Origin: Deltaproteobacteria bacterium
GTDB taxonomy: Bacteria > Desulfobacterota > Desulfobacteria > Desulfobacterales > B30-G6
Direction of reading: 5' to 3'
Assembly: GCA_022340465.1 (NCBI GenBank)
Contig: JAJDNW010000029.1
Coordinates: 1-52,187, forward strand
DNA: 52,187 nt
Shown: piece by piece, positions 34,318-43,334 of the stretch
Numbering within the stretch: the stretch's first letter is position 1
Layout of the letters: the number at the start of each line of letters is the position of its first letter
Made by a program: the position numbers and the translations under genes
The notes under the pieces: generated by a model
What the model was told of the DNA's origin: nothing
The model's input: the letters and a program-made list of their open reading frames with translations, nothing else
Database searches by the model: none

Positions 34318-34953
34318 TCAATCCGTTTGCTTTTTGCGGTTGGCCTTGATCGCTTTATCGAGCGCCTTGGCATGCACGTTGCCGGCAAAGTGTACGGGGC
34401 TCTTACCGTAAATGGGATCCCAGCCGGCCGGGTCGGCGCTGCAAAAAAACTGAACCTCCAGGCCCATGCGAACGGCGGCCTCTTCAACCGGATAGCCGAT
34501 GATTTTCAGGGCCGCCTCCCAACTGGCCCCGCAGGGCGCACCGCGCACTACGGTCACGGCGGAAATTTTCCCACCGGCGACTTCGACTTCGTATTCCGGG
34601 GCGCCGAATCGGGCGCCGTACTCCCCCAGGCAGTCCTGCCGGGAAAGCCCGCATCAGGTCGGCGGCGTGGCCACGCCCTCCATTTTTACTTTTTTACCCG
34701 AGGCCACGACAGGAATACCTTTTTCACGGCACAGCAGGCCGAGGTCGTAGGACAGATCGGGGTGCGTGAGGAAATCCAGCACCAGGTCGGCATCGATATC
34801 ATCGGGCAGATAGTCGCGGGCGTCATCGATGACCGCCGGAAGCGGCGTGTCGATGGAGATCATCTCGAGGTCGAAGCGGTCCTGACCGAACTTTCTGATG
34901 CCGGCGATTTTGCTTTCACCGCTTCCGTTTTGTTGAAACACCAATACTTTCAA
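34318..34953 (-). CDS. dfsP: DUF166-family selenoprotein (UGA-encoded Sec100)
   Basis: A 211-residue protein read through one in-frame TGA (34656-34654) as selenocysteine 100, next to Cys101. Residues 1-99 (MKVLVFQQNGSGESKIAGIRKFG, DIDADLVLDFLTHPDLSYDL) and 102-211 (CLGEYGARFGAPEYEVEV, VVRGAPCGASWEAALKIIGY) are in the same frame and together make one DUF166 domain. A hairpin fitting a bacterial SECIS follows the TGA directly. Cys108 and the GAPC cysteine are further candidates for redox or metal binding. I recall this family being named DfsP with both Sec and Cys forms; the biochemical role is unknown. Its start overlaps the upstream small gene by 4 nt. An ordinary annotation would split it or call it a pseudogene. 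Confidence 0.85.
34621..34647 (-). promoter_or_regulatory. Bacterial SECIS element in the DUF166 gene
   Basis: Beginning 6 nt after the UGA, an outer 7-bp stem (5' arm CUUUCCC with 3' arm GGGGGAG), a single bulged U, an inner 4-bp stem (GGCA/UGCC) and the loop GGAC can form. The loop starts 17 nt after the UGA and begins with G. Size, distance, bulged U and loop G agree with the SelB-binding hairpins known for bacterial selenoprotein mRNAs. Confidence 0.75.
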
Positions 34954-35228
34954 AACCGGATAACCTCCTCCGGAGTCATAAGTTGCATGTTGCCGTCTGC
35001 ATCAACACCCAGGAATATATCCCCTTCAACATTGCCCGCAAGGATCGGATGACGGGATCTCAAGTTCGGAAAATCAAGTTGTTCAAGGGCCTGTTTCAGC
35101 AGGTCGATTTGTATTTCTATGTCCTGTCTGCCAAGTCGGTTTTTGAAATATCGGGACACATTTCTATTATAAAGCCGCTTGATTTCGGTTTCAACACAGT
35201 GCCGGCTCAGATCGAGCCGAATTTTCAC
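34950..35228 (-). CDS. Small protein of unknown function between radical SAM and selenoprotein genes
   Basis: A 92-residue protein starting MKIRLDLSRHCVETEIKRLYNR and ending TPEEVIRF. It is probably helical in its first half with a small beta domain after (GNVEGDIFLGVDADGNMQL). I do not recognise the family. GTG 35228 is preferred because it overlaps the radical SAM stop as GTGA; an in-frame ATG at 35249 would add 7 residues. Its stop overlaps the ATG of the selenoprotein gene (ATGA). Double overlap implies coupled translation and a stoichiometric partner, perhaps of the selenoprotein. Confidence 0.7.
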   Translation of the reverse strand: MKIRLDLSRHCVETEIKRLYNRNVSRYFKNRLGRQDIEIQIDLLKQALEQLDFPNLRSRHPILAGNVEGDIFLGVDADGNMQLMTPEEVIRF

Positions 35229-36832
35229 AGGTAATTCACCCACTCCCATTGCTTGAACCCCTCTTTTTCCGTCAGGCGCAGGTATCCGCCTCGCACGGCA
35301 TGACGCAGGGTGTTCAATATCTCTTCCCTGGACGGCTCAAGGAAATCCTGGATGCGTTCCACCAGGTGTTCCAATGCCGAATCGGTCGGCTCGCCCCGGG
35401 CACTGTCCGGCATATCCCCTGGAACAGGACCCAGGTTTTCGAGCACCCGCTTCATCATCATGTCATAAAGCAAAACGGTGTGTTCCAGGTTGGTCAGGGG
35501 CCAGGCCTCTTCTTCATCTGCTTCTCCGCTGGCTCTTCTGGTTTTTATTTTGTCCAGCCAGATGTCAAAGTTCTTTTCCCAGTCCAAAACCACTTTATCG
35601 AGCATTTCCCGGGTGGCCCCCCTGGTGCTGACGATGGCCCGGTTGGCGTGGTAGTCGTTCCAGTCGTGGCTTTCTATCTTGAGGTCGTAGTTACGGCAAT
35701 TCTCCCGCACCGCGGTGCCCGGAAACGGTGCCAGGAGATGGAAGCCGTACAGGACCCCCATGGCTTTCAGTTTTTCGCCGAAGGCCACGGTTTCGGCGAT
35801 GGTTTCGCGCGTTTCTCCGGGAAGCCCTAAAATAAAGGAGGCATGCGGGGTGATGCCGGCATCCGTGCACATCTCAACCGCGGCAACCACCTGATCCAGG
35901 GTGATGCCCTTTTTAATCCTCTTGAGCATTTCCGGATTGCCCGTCTCGACCCCGAAACTGACGGCCGTGCATCCGGCGGCCTTCATCCGCTGCAAAACCT
36001 CCGGCGATACCGTGTCCACTCTGGCAAACGAGGTCCAGCGCACATCCATTCCGCGGGCGATGATTTCATCACATACGGACAGGCAGTGCCTGGGGGCCGC
36101 AGTGAACAGGTCGTCGGCGATATTGATCTGGCTGAAATCGAGGCGGTCGAGATAGGCCAGCTCGTCCACGACCTTCAGGGGGTTGCGGTATCTTACCCTG
36201 CCGCCCACCATTTTACGGCCGACGCAGAAGATGCACTTGAAAGGGCAGCCCCGACTGGTGGTCATGCTGACGGGCAGTCCCAGGGCGCGGTAGCGGCCAA
36301 GGGGAACGAGATGGCGGGCCGGATCGGGAAGGGTGTCGATGTTTTGGATGAAAGGCCGCGGCCCGGACGACGAGATTCCATCGCCGTCCCGGTAGACCAG
36401 TCCCCTGATGTGCGACCAGCTTTCCGGCCGCCGGGGGGACGCAACCAGTTCGACAACGGTTTCCTCGCCTTCACCCAGAACCACGAAGTCTATTTCCGGC
36501 ACCGCCCGCATGGTTTCCTCGGCACAGAAGGTGACATGCGGGCCGCCCATGACGGTCATGATGTCGGGAGAGAGTGACTTGACGTCCCTGAGAACGGAAA
36601 GGGCATTTTCGATATTCATGGTCACGGCGGTAAAGCCGACAAATTGTGGGTCGAATCGCTTCAGTATCGACTGCAACCGCTTTTTAGCGTAGGGGAATAC
36701 CACCAGGTCGAGAATTTCGACATCGACACCGGCCGCCTCGAGGGCCCCTGCTAAAAATGCCAGGCCCAGGGGGGGGGAGGGTGTTTCCGAAATGGGGTAA
36801 AACGGGTTTACCAGTAAGAATCGCGCGGTCAT
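35225..36832 (-). CDS. B12-binding-domain radical SAM protein
   Basis: A 535-residue protein with an N-terminal cobalamin-binding-type Rossmann domain (NPFYPISETPSPPLGLAFLAGALEAAG; VMGGPHVTF) and a radical SAM barrel. The [4Fe-4S] cysteines are Cys196, Cys200 and Cys203 in RGCPFKCIFCVG. GVETGNPEMLKRIKKG and FILGLPGETRETI are the SAM-binding strands. The C-terminal 150 residues are helical and lack extra Cys clusters. Class-B radical SAM enzymes of this form do methyl transfers or rearrangements; the product is unknown. It is the first gene of the unit with the 92-residue protein and the DUF166 selenoprotein, so it may act on, or with, that protein. Confidence 0.88.
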   Translation of the reverse strand: MTARFLLVNPFYPISETPSPPLGLAFLAGALEAAGVDVEILDLVVFPYAKKRLQSILKRFDPQFVGFTAVTMNIENALSVLRDVKSLSPDIMTVMGGPHVTFCAEETMRAVPEIDFVVLGEGEETVVELVASPRRPESWSHIRGLVYRDGDGISSSGPRPFIQNIDTLPDPARHLVPLGRYRALGLPVSMTTSRGCPFKCIFCVGRKMVGGRVRYRNPLKVVDELAYLDRLDFSQINIADDLFTAAPRHCLSVCDEIIARGMDVRWTSFARVDTVSPEVLQRMKAAGCTAVSFGVETGNPEMLKRIKKGITLDQVVAAVEMCTDAGITPHASFILGLPGETRETIAETVAFGEKLKAMGVLYGFHLLAPFPGTAVRENCRNYDLKIESHDWNDYHANRAIVSTRGATREMLDKVVLDWEKNFDIWLDKIKTRRASGEADEEEAWPLTNLEHTVLLYDMMMKRVLENLGPVPGDMPDSARGEPTDSALEHLVERIQDFLEPSREEILNTLRHAVRGGYLRLTEKEGFKQWEWVNYL

Positions 36833-36911
36833 ATATTTTTAATGTCCCATACGGGGAATGGGAGAAAATTCCTCGCCCTTGGGTGAAAACTTACGTTTGA
36901 CAATATAGAAC

Positions 36912-37033
36912 GGAAAGGATTCAAGGATTCAAGGGGCCAAGTGAATGTTCTTTGCTGTTAGCTTTTAGCAGCGATCAGCTAAAGGCTTATTTCTCACTCG
37001 AATCCTTGACTCCTCGGCCCCTGAATCCTTTCC
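36912..37033. repeat. TTCAAGG-type inverted repeat element, copy 2
   Basis: The left arm starts GGAAAGGATTCAAGGATTCAA and runs to CCAAGTGA. The right arm runs from TCACTCGAATCCTTGA to GAATCCTTTCC. The inner part carries AGCTTTTAGC-like short palindromes. It is homologous in layout to copies 1 and 3. It lies in the 335-nt gap between the radical SAM operon and fhs, with the terminator at 37046 and the hairpins at 37093-37168. Confidence 0.7.
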
Positions 37034-37038
37034 TGATG

Positions 37039-37073
37039 AAAAAACGATGCCACAGTCTGATGACCGTGGCATC
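37039..37073 (-). terminator. Rho-independent terminator downstream of fhs
   Basis: GATGCCAC (37046-37053) pairs with GTGGCATC (37066-37073), with GTC/GAC continuing the stem. On the minus strand the stem is followed by a run of six T (37044-37039). This is the clearest classic terminator on this side, about 95 nt after the fhs stop. Confidence 0.8.
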
Positions 37074-37092
37074 ATCATTTTTCAGTTATGTA

Positions 37093-37168
37093 GCGGCGTT
37101 TCGTCCGGCGTAACCCGCAGAGCGAAGACAAAAGCCGCAGTTCATAAAATCGGGGAGTCCGATTTTAT
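37093..37168 (-). repeat. Stop-codon hairpin and GCGGC module after fhs
   Basis: ATAAAATCGG-GGAGT-CCGATTTTAT (37144-37168) is a perfect 10-bp stem overlapping the fhs stop. GCGGC (37093) and GCCGC (37134-37138) enclose a sequence that on the minus strand reads GTCTTCGCTCTGCGGGTT, a relative of the module after the acyl-CoA dehydrogenase. Confidence 0.6.
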
Positions 37169-38931
37169 TAGAACAGTCCGGAGACCTTTCCGGTGTCAGT
37201 GTCCACATCGACTCTTCTGAAGGCCGGGTTGGAACCGGTTCCCGGCATCAGGCTGATGGTGCCGGCACAGGGGCACAGGAACTTGGCGCCCGAGTAGATC
37301 AGTACGTCGCGAATCGGCAGCCGCCATCCTTTGGGTACCCCCTTGATGGTGGGGTCGTGGCTCAGGCTGAGATGGGTTTTGACCATCATGGTGGCGAAAT
37401 CCGCGTACTTGGGATCGTTTTCCAGCATCTTGGCCTTGGATTCGGCTTCCGGCTGCCAATCGACACCATCGGCACCGTAGACCTCTTTGGCAATGAGATC
37501 GACGCGGTCGCGCAGTTTCATTTCCAGCGGATACAGGAATTTGAACTCATTCTCTTCGTTGCAGGCGTCGATGACGGCATCGGCAAATTCCAGGGCACCC
37601 TCGCCGCCCTTTTCCCAATGCTTGGACTCGGCACAGCGCGCGCCGGCCGCTTCGGCTGCCTTGCGCACGATCGCGCACTCGGCATCGGTGTCGGTGTAGA
37701 AGCGGTTGATGCATACCACCGGGTTGATGCCGGCCTTGCGGATGGTGTTGATGTGATGGACCATGTTTTCGCAGCCCTTTTCCACCAACTCCAGATTCTC
37801 CTTGGTGTATTCTTCGGGCAGGGCGATGCCGGCCACGACTTTGGGGCCTCCGCCGTGCATCTTGAGAGCGCGGATGGTGGATGTCAGAACGGACACATGG
37901 GGTTTCAGGCCGCTGAAACGGCATTTGACGTTCCAGAATTTTTCGAAACCGATGTCCGCTGCAAAGCCGCTTTCGGTGACATGGTAGTCGAAAAGTTTCA
38001 GGCCGACACGGTCGGCAATGATGGAAGACTGGCCCACGGCGATGTTGGCAAACGGTCCGGCGTGCACCATGCAGGGATTGTACTCGGCCGTGCACATCAG
38101 GGTGGGGTTGATGGTGTTGCGCATGAAGGCGGTCATGGCGTTGCCCACTTCGAGGTCGCCGGTGGTAACGGGCTTGCCGCTCTTGTCAAAGGCCACCGTG
38201 ATGTCATTCAGGCGTTGCTTCAGATCCGCCAGATTACGGATTACCGCCAGAATGGCCATACATTCGGAACCCACGGCGATGCCGAACTTGGACTGCATGG
38301 TGAAACCGTCAAAACGGCCGCCGATACCGATGATGATGTTGCGCAGGGCCTGGGCGCAGAAATCCATGATCCAGCCCAGCTCGATGCGGGTGGGGTCGAT
38401 GTCCAGCCGCCGCATACCGGTCAGGCGCTGTAGCTGTTCGTCGTTGTAGTTGCGCTCGTGCTGCATGCGGGAGGTCATCGCCACCATGGCCAGGTTGTGG
38501 GCGTTCATGATGTCGTTGATGTCGCCGGTCAATCCAAGAGAGAACTCGGTCATGGGAATCAACAGGCTGTTGCCGCCGCCGGCCGCGGTACCCTTGACAT
38601 TCATGGTGGGGCCGCCCGATGGCTGCCTGAGGGCGCCGCCCACATTAACTCCGCGCATTCCCAGGCCTTCCATGAGGCCGCAGGAGGTGGTGCTTTTGCC
38701 TTCTCCCAGCGGTGTGGGGGTGATGGCGGTAACTTCGATGTACTTGCCGTCGGGCTTGTTCTGCAGACGGTCGATAATTTTCAGAAAATCGAGTTTTGCC
38801 AGCCTGCCCATGGGGAGAATCTCGTCTTTTTCAAGGCCGAGCTTGTCCCGCCATTCATCCGGTGACGGCATGTTTTTTTCTGCTTCTTCGGAAATCTGCC
38901 AATCAGCCATTTCTACTGCATTGTATGACAT
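37168..38931 (-). CDS. fhs: Formate-tetrahydrofolate ligase
   Basis: A 587-residue enzyme making 10-formyl-THF from formate, THF and ATP. In complete oxidisers it usually runs in the reverse Wood-Ljungdahl direction to release formate. The nucleotide-binding [11 protein letters not shown] lies at residues 71-81. [37 protein letters not shown] and [11 protein letters not shown] are conserved FTHFS segments. It is about 30 residues longer than the classic 557-residue acetogen form. AAAAAAGGAGG lies before the ATG. It appears to be a single-gene unit with its own terminator. Confidence 0.96.
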   Translation of the reverse strand: MSYNAVEMADWQISEEAEKNMPSPDEWRDKLGLEKDEILPMGRLAKLDFLKIIDRLQNKPDGKYIEVTAITPTPLGEGKSTTSCGLMEGLGMRGVNVGGALRQPSGGPTMNVKGTAAGGGNSLLIPMTEFSLGLTGDINDIMNAHNLAMVAMTSRMQHERNYNDEQLQRLTGMRRLDIDPTRIELGWIMDFCAQALRNIIIGIGGRFDGFTMQSKFGIAVGSECMAILAVIRNLADLKQRLNDITVAFDKSGKPVTTGDLEVGNAMTAFMRNTINPTLMCTAEYNPCMVHAGPFANIAVGQSSIIADRVGLKLFDYHVTESGFAADIGFEKFWNVKCRFSGLKPHVSVLTSTIRALKMHGGGPKVVAGIALPEEYTKENLELVEKGCENMVHHINTIRKAGINPVVCINRFYTDTDAECAIVRKAAEAAGARCAESKHWEKGGEGALEFADAVIDACNEENEFKFLYPLEMKLRDRVDLIAKEVYGADGVDWQPEAESKAKMLENDPKYADFATMMVKTHLSLSHDPTIKGVPKGWRLPIRDVLIYSGAKFLCPCAGTISLMPGTGSNPAFRRVDVDTDTGKVSGLF

Positions 38932-39002
38932 GAATCCAACCTCCTTTTTTTTCGTTGATGGTTAATAGATAAAGACCGAACCTGTCTACCTTTTCATAAT
39001 CA

Positions 39003-39034
39003 AAAGGCCTTGCCGAAGAAGGCCTGCTGTTTTT
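39003..39034. terminator. Hairpin between fhs and the ABC exporter operon
   Basis: AGGCCTT (39005-39011), a 7-nt loop and AAGGCCT (39019-39025) form a stem followed by GCTGTTTTT on the plus strand and TTTG on the minus strand. It could end the exporter operon read from the right or attenuate fhs. The rest of the 293-nt gap shows no gene. Confidence 0.4.
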
Positions 39035-39224
39035 CCGTACGTTCGCGGCCCTGGGTGCTGCCGGGTGGATGGGTGAAAATGACAGCAAGGCCGCACCCTG
39101 CCATATCGAGGCAACGAAATATCAGCTATCATGCGAAAATGGATTTGGCAAGCACAATCGCATGGCAAGGGACGGGGCATCGCTGCTGGTTTCCGGCACT
39201 GTTTTATCGAGGAAAATGTGTGCG

Positions 39225-41267
39225 TTATAACCCATTGTCAAAGCACTCGGAACCGATGCACGTCTGCTGATGGTTCAACCGGAAATAAAACCCCTTCTGC
39301 TGCATCAACCCCTCGTGGGTGCCGGTTTCGATGATGCAGCCCCGATCGAGCACCATGATTCTGTCGGCTTGCCTGATCGTGGAGAGCCGGTGGGCGATCA
39401 CGATGGCGGTGCGCCCGCGGAGAAGAGCGCCCAGGGCATCCTGAATATCTTTCTCGGTGCGGGAATCGATGTAGGAGGTGGCTTCATCCAGAATAATCAG
39501 TTCCGGCTGGCTGGCAAATGCCCGGGCGATGGAGATCAGCTGACGCTCGCCGCTCGAAAGGGAGGCCCCACCACCCGTAAGAGGCGTTTCGATGCCCTGG
39601 GGCAGCCGCGCGACGAGAGGTGCACAATTGGAGGCGGTGAGTACCGCCTCTATCTCCCTGGTCGAGGGATGCGCCTTGCGGCGCCAGATGTTGGCCTTGA
39701 TGGAATCCGAGAAAAGAGTCGGGTCCTGGGTTACCAGGGCCAATTTCGATCTTACGGCACCGGGGGGGATGGATCTGGCATCGCGGCCATTCCAGAGAAT
39801 TCTGCCGCTGTCTGCATCGTAAAAGCGCGTGATGAGGTTGATGATGGATGTCTTGCCGGAACCCGTGGAGCCGACGATCGCGACGGTTTCCCCCTCACGA
39901 ACGTGCCAGCTGAGGTCCTTGAACAGCGGTTCACCGGGAAGATAGGCAAAACCGACGTTTTCGAAACGCAGTTCTTTGAACGGTTCCCGCACGTGGATAT
40001 CCGCCGGAGAATGCCCACCGGTTGTGTCGACTGCCCGGCGTGCTTCTGTGCCTTCCGCCTCTTCTCTGCTGTCCATGATGAGAAAAAGACGCTCGGCGGA
40101 AGCCATGGCATTCTGCAAAAGATTGTACTTTTCGGCCAGATCCCTTATGGGCCGAAAGAACATGCGCATGTAGGAGATGAAGGCCACCAGCACACCGAGG
40201 CTGATGCTGCCGCCCATGACGCTCCGGCCACCGAAAAATATCACCGCGGCAAGCGTGGCCACGCCGAACACCTCGATCAGCGGCATGAATATGGCCAGCA
40301 CGTGAATTTCACGCATGCCGGCCCGATAATTTTCATGATTCAGGACCGCGAATTCATCCACATTGTTCTGCTCGCGCCCGAAGGCCTGAATGACCTTGAG
40401 GCCCTCGATGGTTTCTGAAAATTTGGTGTTGATTTCGGCGACTTTGATCCGGATCGTTCTGAATACGTCCCGAATGCGGCGGGAGAACAGCAGGGCCGAC
40501 CAGATCACCAGGGGAAAGACGGCAAAAGATGCCAGCGCCAGCCGCCAGTCCATGGCCAACAGCACGGCGGCAATCCCCGCCAGCAGAAAAAAGTCTTTGA
40601 ACACGAGTGAGATGACGGTCGTGAAAAGCTCGTGCATGTTCTGAATGTCATTGGTTGCCCTGGTCACCAGGCGTCCGACCGGGTTTTTAGTGAAAAATGA
40701 GATCGCCATGCCCTGAATGTGACGAAATAGAGCCATTCTCAGGTCGTGCATGATCATGTGGCCGGTATATTCCATCACCATTTTTTGGATAAAATTGAGT
40801 CCGAAATTGAGAGCGATAAGCACAAGGAATAAAAGCGCCATGAGGCTGACGCCCACGATGTCACCATGCCTCAGTCGTACGATCTCCTCAACCGGCAATT
40901 GTTTCAGATCGGCATACCGGATCACGGTCCGGGAGGCTTGCACCGAAAAGAGGTGCGGGTGTTTCGCCACCACCGCCTGTACGGCGGGCTGCTGCCGGTC
41001 AACTTCCAGCAGACGCTCGTTTTGTTCGGCGGCTGCTCTATGGGAAGAGCCGGAATCGTGTAAAACAGGCACGATGTACCGGTCGATGGTGACCTTGGTG
41101 ATGTACGGGACCGCCAGATCGAGGAGGGTGATCAGTACAACCAGCAGAATGGAGGCCACTATCAGGCGACGGTAGGGTCTGGAAAAGGGATAGAGCCGTC
41201 CGATCAGCTTGACGTCATACGCTTTGCCCAGGATTCGCTCTTCGAAATATCCGGTGTCATGGCGCAT
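39225..41267 (-). CDS. ABC exporter subunit with canonical ATPase domain (second half of heterodimer)
   Basis: A 680-residue fused membrane/ATPase half-transporter. Six helices are spread over about residues 40-400. A 70-residue extracytoplasmic insert between TM1 and TM2 (rich in Glu/Gln/Arg, HDSGSSHRAAAEQNERLLEV) is typical of the larger subunit in such pairs. Walker A is GSTGSGKTS (about 461), the signature is LSSGERQLISIARAF, and Walker B is LIILDEATS with the catalytic Glu. ATG 41267 is chosen: CAGGAG lies before it and it overlaps the upstream subunit stop. The 21-residue extension to 41330 is unlikely. Substrate: probably a drug or lipid, unknown. Confidence 0.92.
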   Translation of the reverse strand: MRHDTGYFEERILGKAYDVKLIGRLYPFSRPYRRLIVASILLVVLITLLDLAVPYITKVTIDRYIVPVLHDSGSSHRAAAEQNERLLEVDRQQPAVQAVVAKHPHLFSVQASRTVIRYADLKQLPVEEIVRLRHGDIVGVSLMALLFLVLIALNFGLNFIQKMVMEYTGHMIMHDLRMALFRHIQGMAISFFTKNPVGRLVTRATNDIQNMHELFTTVISLVFKDFFLLAGIAAVLLAMDWRLALASFAVFPLVIWSALLFSRRIRDVFRTIRIKVAEINTKFSETIEGLKVIQAFGREQNNVDEFAVLNHENYRAGMREIHVLAIFMPLIEVFGVATLAAVIFFGGRSVMGGSISLGVLVAFISYMRMFFRPIRDLAEKYNLLQNAMASAERLFLIMDSREEAEGTEARRAVDTTGGHSPADIHVREPFKELRFENVGFAYLPGEPLFKDLSWHVREGETVAIVGSTGSGKTSIINLITRFYDADSGRILWNGRDARSIPPGAVRSKLALVTQDPTLFSDSIKANIWRRKAHPSTREIEAVLTASNCAPLVARLPQGIETPLTGGGASLSSGERQLISIARAFASQPELIILDEATSYIDSRTEKDIQDALGALLRGRTAIVIAHRLSTIRQADRIMVLDRGCIIETGTHEGLMQQKGFYFRLNHQQTCIGSECFDNGL

Positions 41268-42993
41268 GGGTGATCTCCTGCAGACGGTATGTCTGCGCGT
41301 AATAGCGGTTGCGGGCCATGAGTTCATCATGGCTGCCGTACTCCGTTATTTTTCCATTTGTCAGAACGACGATATGGTCGGCGTGGCGAACGGCCGACAG
41401 CCGATGGGACGCCAGAATCGTTATCTGCGGGCCTTTCAGGGTCTGCAGGGTTTGAATGATCCGTTGTCCGGTTTCGGCATCCACCTGACTGATAGGATCA
41501 TCCATGAGGAGCAGGGGACGGTTGCTGACCAGGGCGCGTGCCAGGGCAATGCGTTGTTTCTGGCCGCCGGACAGGATGACCCCTTTTTCTCCGACGATGG
41601 TTTGCAAGCCTTTGGGGAACGAGGACACGCTTTCATCCAGGGCCGCCAGGTTCAGGACCTCCGAAAGGTCGCTGTCGCTGATGGAAGGGTCGCCCAGGGT
41701 GATGTTGTCCGCGATGGTTCCCGCGAACATGAACGGTTCCTGGGGGACGAGGGCAATTCGATCTCTGAGATCGGCCAGGCGCAACACGCGGATATCCCGG
41801 CCGTTTAGAGCGATACGTCCCCGGGTTGCATCATAAAAGCGGGGGACCAGGTTGATCAGCGTGGTTTTGCCGCCTCCCGGCGGTCCAACCAGGCCCAGAG
41901 TCTCCCCGGGTTCGATGGAAATACAAATGTCGGACAGCGCGGGCGGGCCCTCCGCGGTGTAGGCAAAGGAAACCCTGTCGAAGAACAGTCCGGTGTTCAG
42001 CCTTCCCGGGGCCACTGCGTCGGGCCTGTCGGCAATCTGCGGCACGGTTTTCAGAATGGTGTTGATACGCTCCAAAGAGGCTCTCCCCCTTTGGATGAGG
42101 TTGGTTACCCATCCCATGGCCATCATGGGCCAGGTCAGCAGCCCCAGATAGCTTATGAAAGCCACGAAGTCCCCGGGCGTGATTTCCTGCATGATGGTCT
42201 GACGGCCGCCGAGATACAACACGATGGCAAGGCTCAGGTTGGAAAAGAGCAGCATCATGGGAAAAAAGGAACCGGTGACCCTGACCAGTTTGAGATTTTC
42301 GTCCACATACTGCTTTGAAATCCTCTCCACTTTGAGCGCTTCCGTTTCTTCGTTGTTGTAGGCCTTGATGATTCGAATACCGGCGAAGCGTTCCCTGACG
42401 CTTTCGGTAAGGTCTGAAAAGGAGCCCTGCACGTTGCGATAGCGTTCATGCATCCGCTTGCTGAAATAGCGGGTTCCCAGGACGATCATGGGCATGGGAA
42501 TTAGCACGAAGGCCGTCAGCTTCAGATCGATCCAGGCCATGAAGCCGATGGCCGCGGCCCCGAGAACAATGGCGTCGTTAATCGCCACAAGCCCCATACC
42601 GGTGGCCATCCTGACCTGCTGAATGTCGTTGGTTGCGTGGGCCATGAGATCGCCGGTGGATGTTTTGTCGAAATAGGATGCAGAGAGCGCCTGGACATGG
42701 GTGAAAAGCCTGTTGCGCAGCCCCTCTTCGACACGACGGGAGGTTCCAAGAAGGAAACGGCGCCACAGGTAGCGGAAACCGCCGATCAGGAGACCGATGG
42801 CAAGGAGGCAGCCGGCGTACACCGCGAGGTCGCGTGCGGTGGCGTTGAAGGCGGTCAAATTGTCGATGGCGCGTTTGATGACCCGGGGAACGATTAGCTG
42901 AAGAAAATCGACCAGGATCAGGCAGGCAAACCCCAGCAGGATGATCAAACGGTTTTCGACGAAATAGGGTTTTATCAGTGCTGTTGCTTTCAT
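41257..42993 (-). CDS. ABC exporter subunit with degenerate ATPase site (first half of heterodimer)
   Basis: A 578-residue half-transporter of the MdlA/BmrC type with six helices, then an ATPase domain. Walker A is GPPGGGKTT (about 369) and the signature is LSGGQKQRIALARAL. Walker B reads LLLMDDPISQVD, so the catalytic glutamate is Asp. In characterised heterodimeric exporters (for example TM287/288) one subunit carries just this change, leaving one active site. It overlaps the partner gene by 11 nt, so the two are cotranslated. Confidence 0.92.
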   Translation of the reverse strand: MKATALIKPYFVENRLIILLGFACLILVDFLQLIVPRVIKRAIDNLTAFNATARDLAVYAGCLLAIGLLIGGFRYLWRRFLLGTSRRVEEGLRNRLFTHVQALSASYFDKTSTGDLMAHATNDIQQVRMATGMGLVAINDAIVLGAAAIGFMAWIDLKLTAFVLIPMPMIVLGTRYFSKRMHERYRNVQGSFSDLTESVRERFAGIRIIKAYNNEETEALKVERISKQYVDENLKLVRVTGSFFPMMLLFSNLSLAIVLYLGGRQTIMQEITPGDFVAFISYLGLLTWPMMAMGWVTNLIQRGRASLERINTILKTVPQIADRPDAVAPGRLNTGLFFDRVSFAYTAEGPPALSDICISIEPGETLGLVGPPGGGKTTLINLVPRFYDATRGRIALNGRDIRVLRLADLRDRIALVPQEPFMFAGTIADNITLGDPSISDSDLSEVLNLAALDESVSSFPKGLQTIVGEKGVILSGGQKQRIALARALVSNRPLLLMDDPISQVDAETGQRIIQTLQTLKGPQITILASHRLSAVRHADHIVVLTNGKITEYGSHDELMARNRYYAQTYRLQEITHAP

Positions 42994-43056
42994 ATAGCGG
43001 TTGTCCTGGTTTGTTTTTCTCCTGAAAAAGATTTCTCCACCATATATGAGAGGTTT

Positions 43057-43172
43057 CCAGGGTTCAAGGATTCAAGTGAAATAGAGACGAGCTCATTGCT
43101 GACAGGTCATAGCCCATCGCGCGCTATCAGCCATGAGCTATGCGCTTTTTTCCACTTGACCCCTGGTCCCCT
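43057..43172. repeat. TTCAAGG-type inverted repeat element, copy 3
   Basis: The left arm CCAGGGTTCAAGGATTCAAGTG and the right arm CACTTGACCCCTGGTCCCCTA are imperfect inverse copies. The inner sequence read in reverse complement (GGAAAAAAGCGCATAGCTCATGG) matches the core of copy 1 closely. It lies in the 378-nt gap between the exporter operon and the nuclease gene. Confidence 0.7.
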
Positions 43173-43208
43173 ATCCGTTCGGCGCTAGCGTGGTTGGAAG
43201 AAAAAACG

Positions 43209-43317
43209 TTACGCATGGCGTGCATCCAGTACGGAATAGACTTATGGCAATCGGTGCAGCTAAAAGGGGTTGATTGCACGCATTGACCGCAAAACGAGCC
43301 GTGGGATTAGTGCGTAA
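43209..43317 (+). other. Possible structured RNA or palindromic element upstream of the nuclease gene
   Basis: Outer arms TTACGCA (43209) and TGCGTAA (43311), and inner arms GCGTGCA (43218) and TGCACGC (43275), are correctly nested, giving a branched fold of about 109 nt. No open reading frame fits. It lies directly before the -35 of the nuclease promoter. It might be a small RNA gene, a regulatory element or chance. Confidence 0.3.
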
Positions 43318-43334
43318 TATTGACGTCCAATTCG

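Noticed and set aside
34318-34953. Reading the DUF166 region as two separate short genes or as a pseudogene with a premature stop
   Set aside because: Both parts are in the same frame, keep conserved residues, and the only interruption is a UGA followed by a hairpin that fits a bacterial SECIS.
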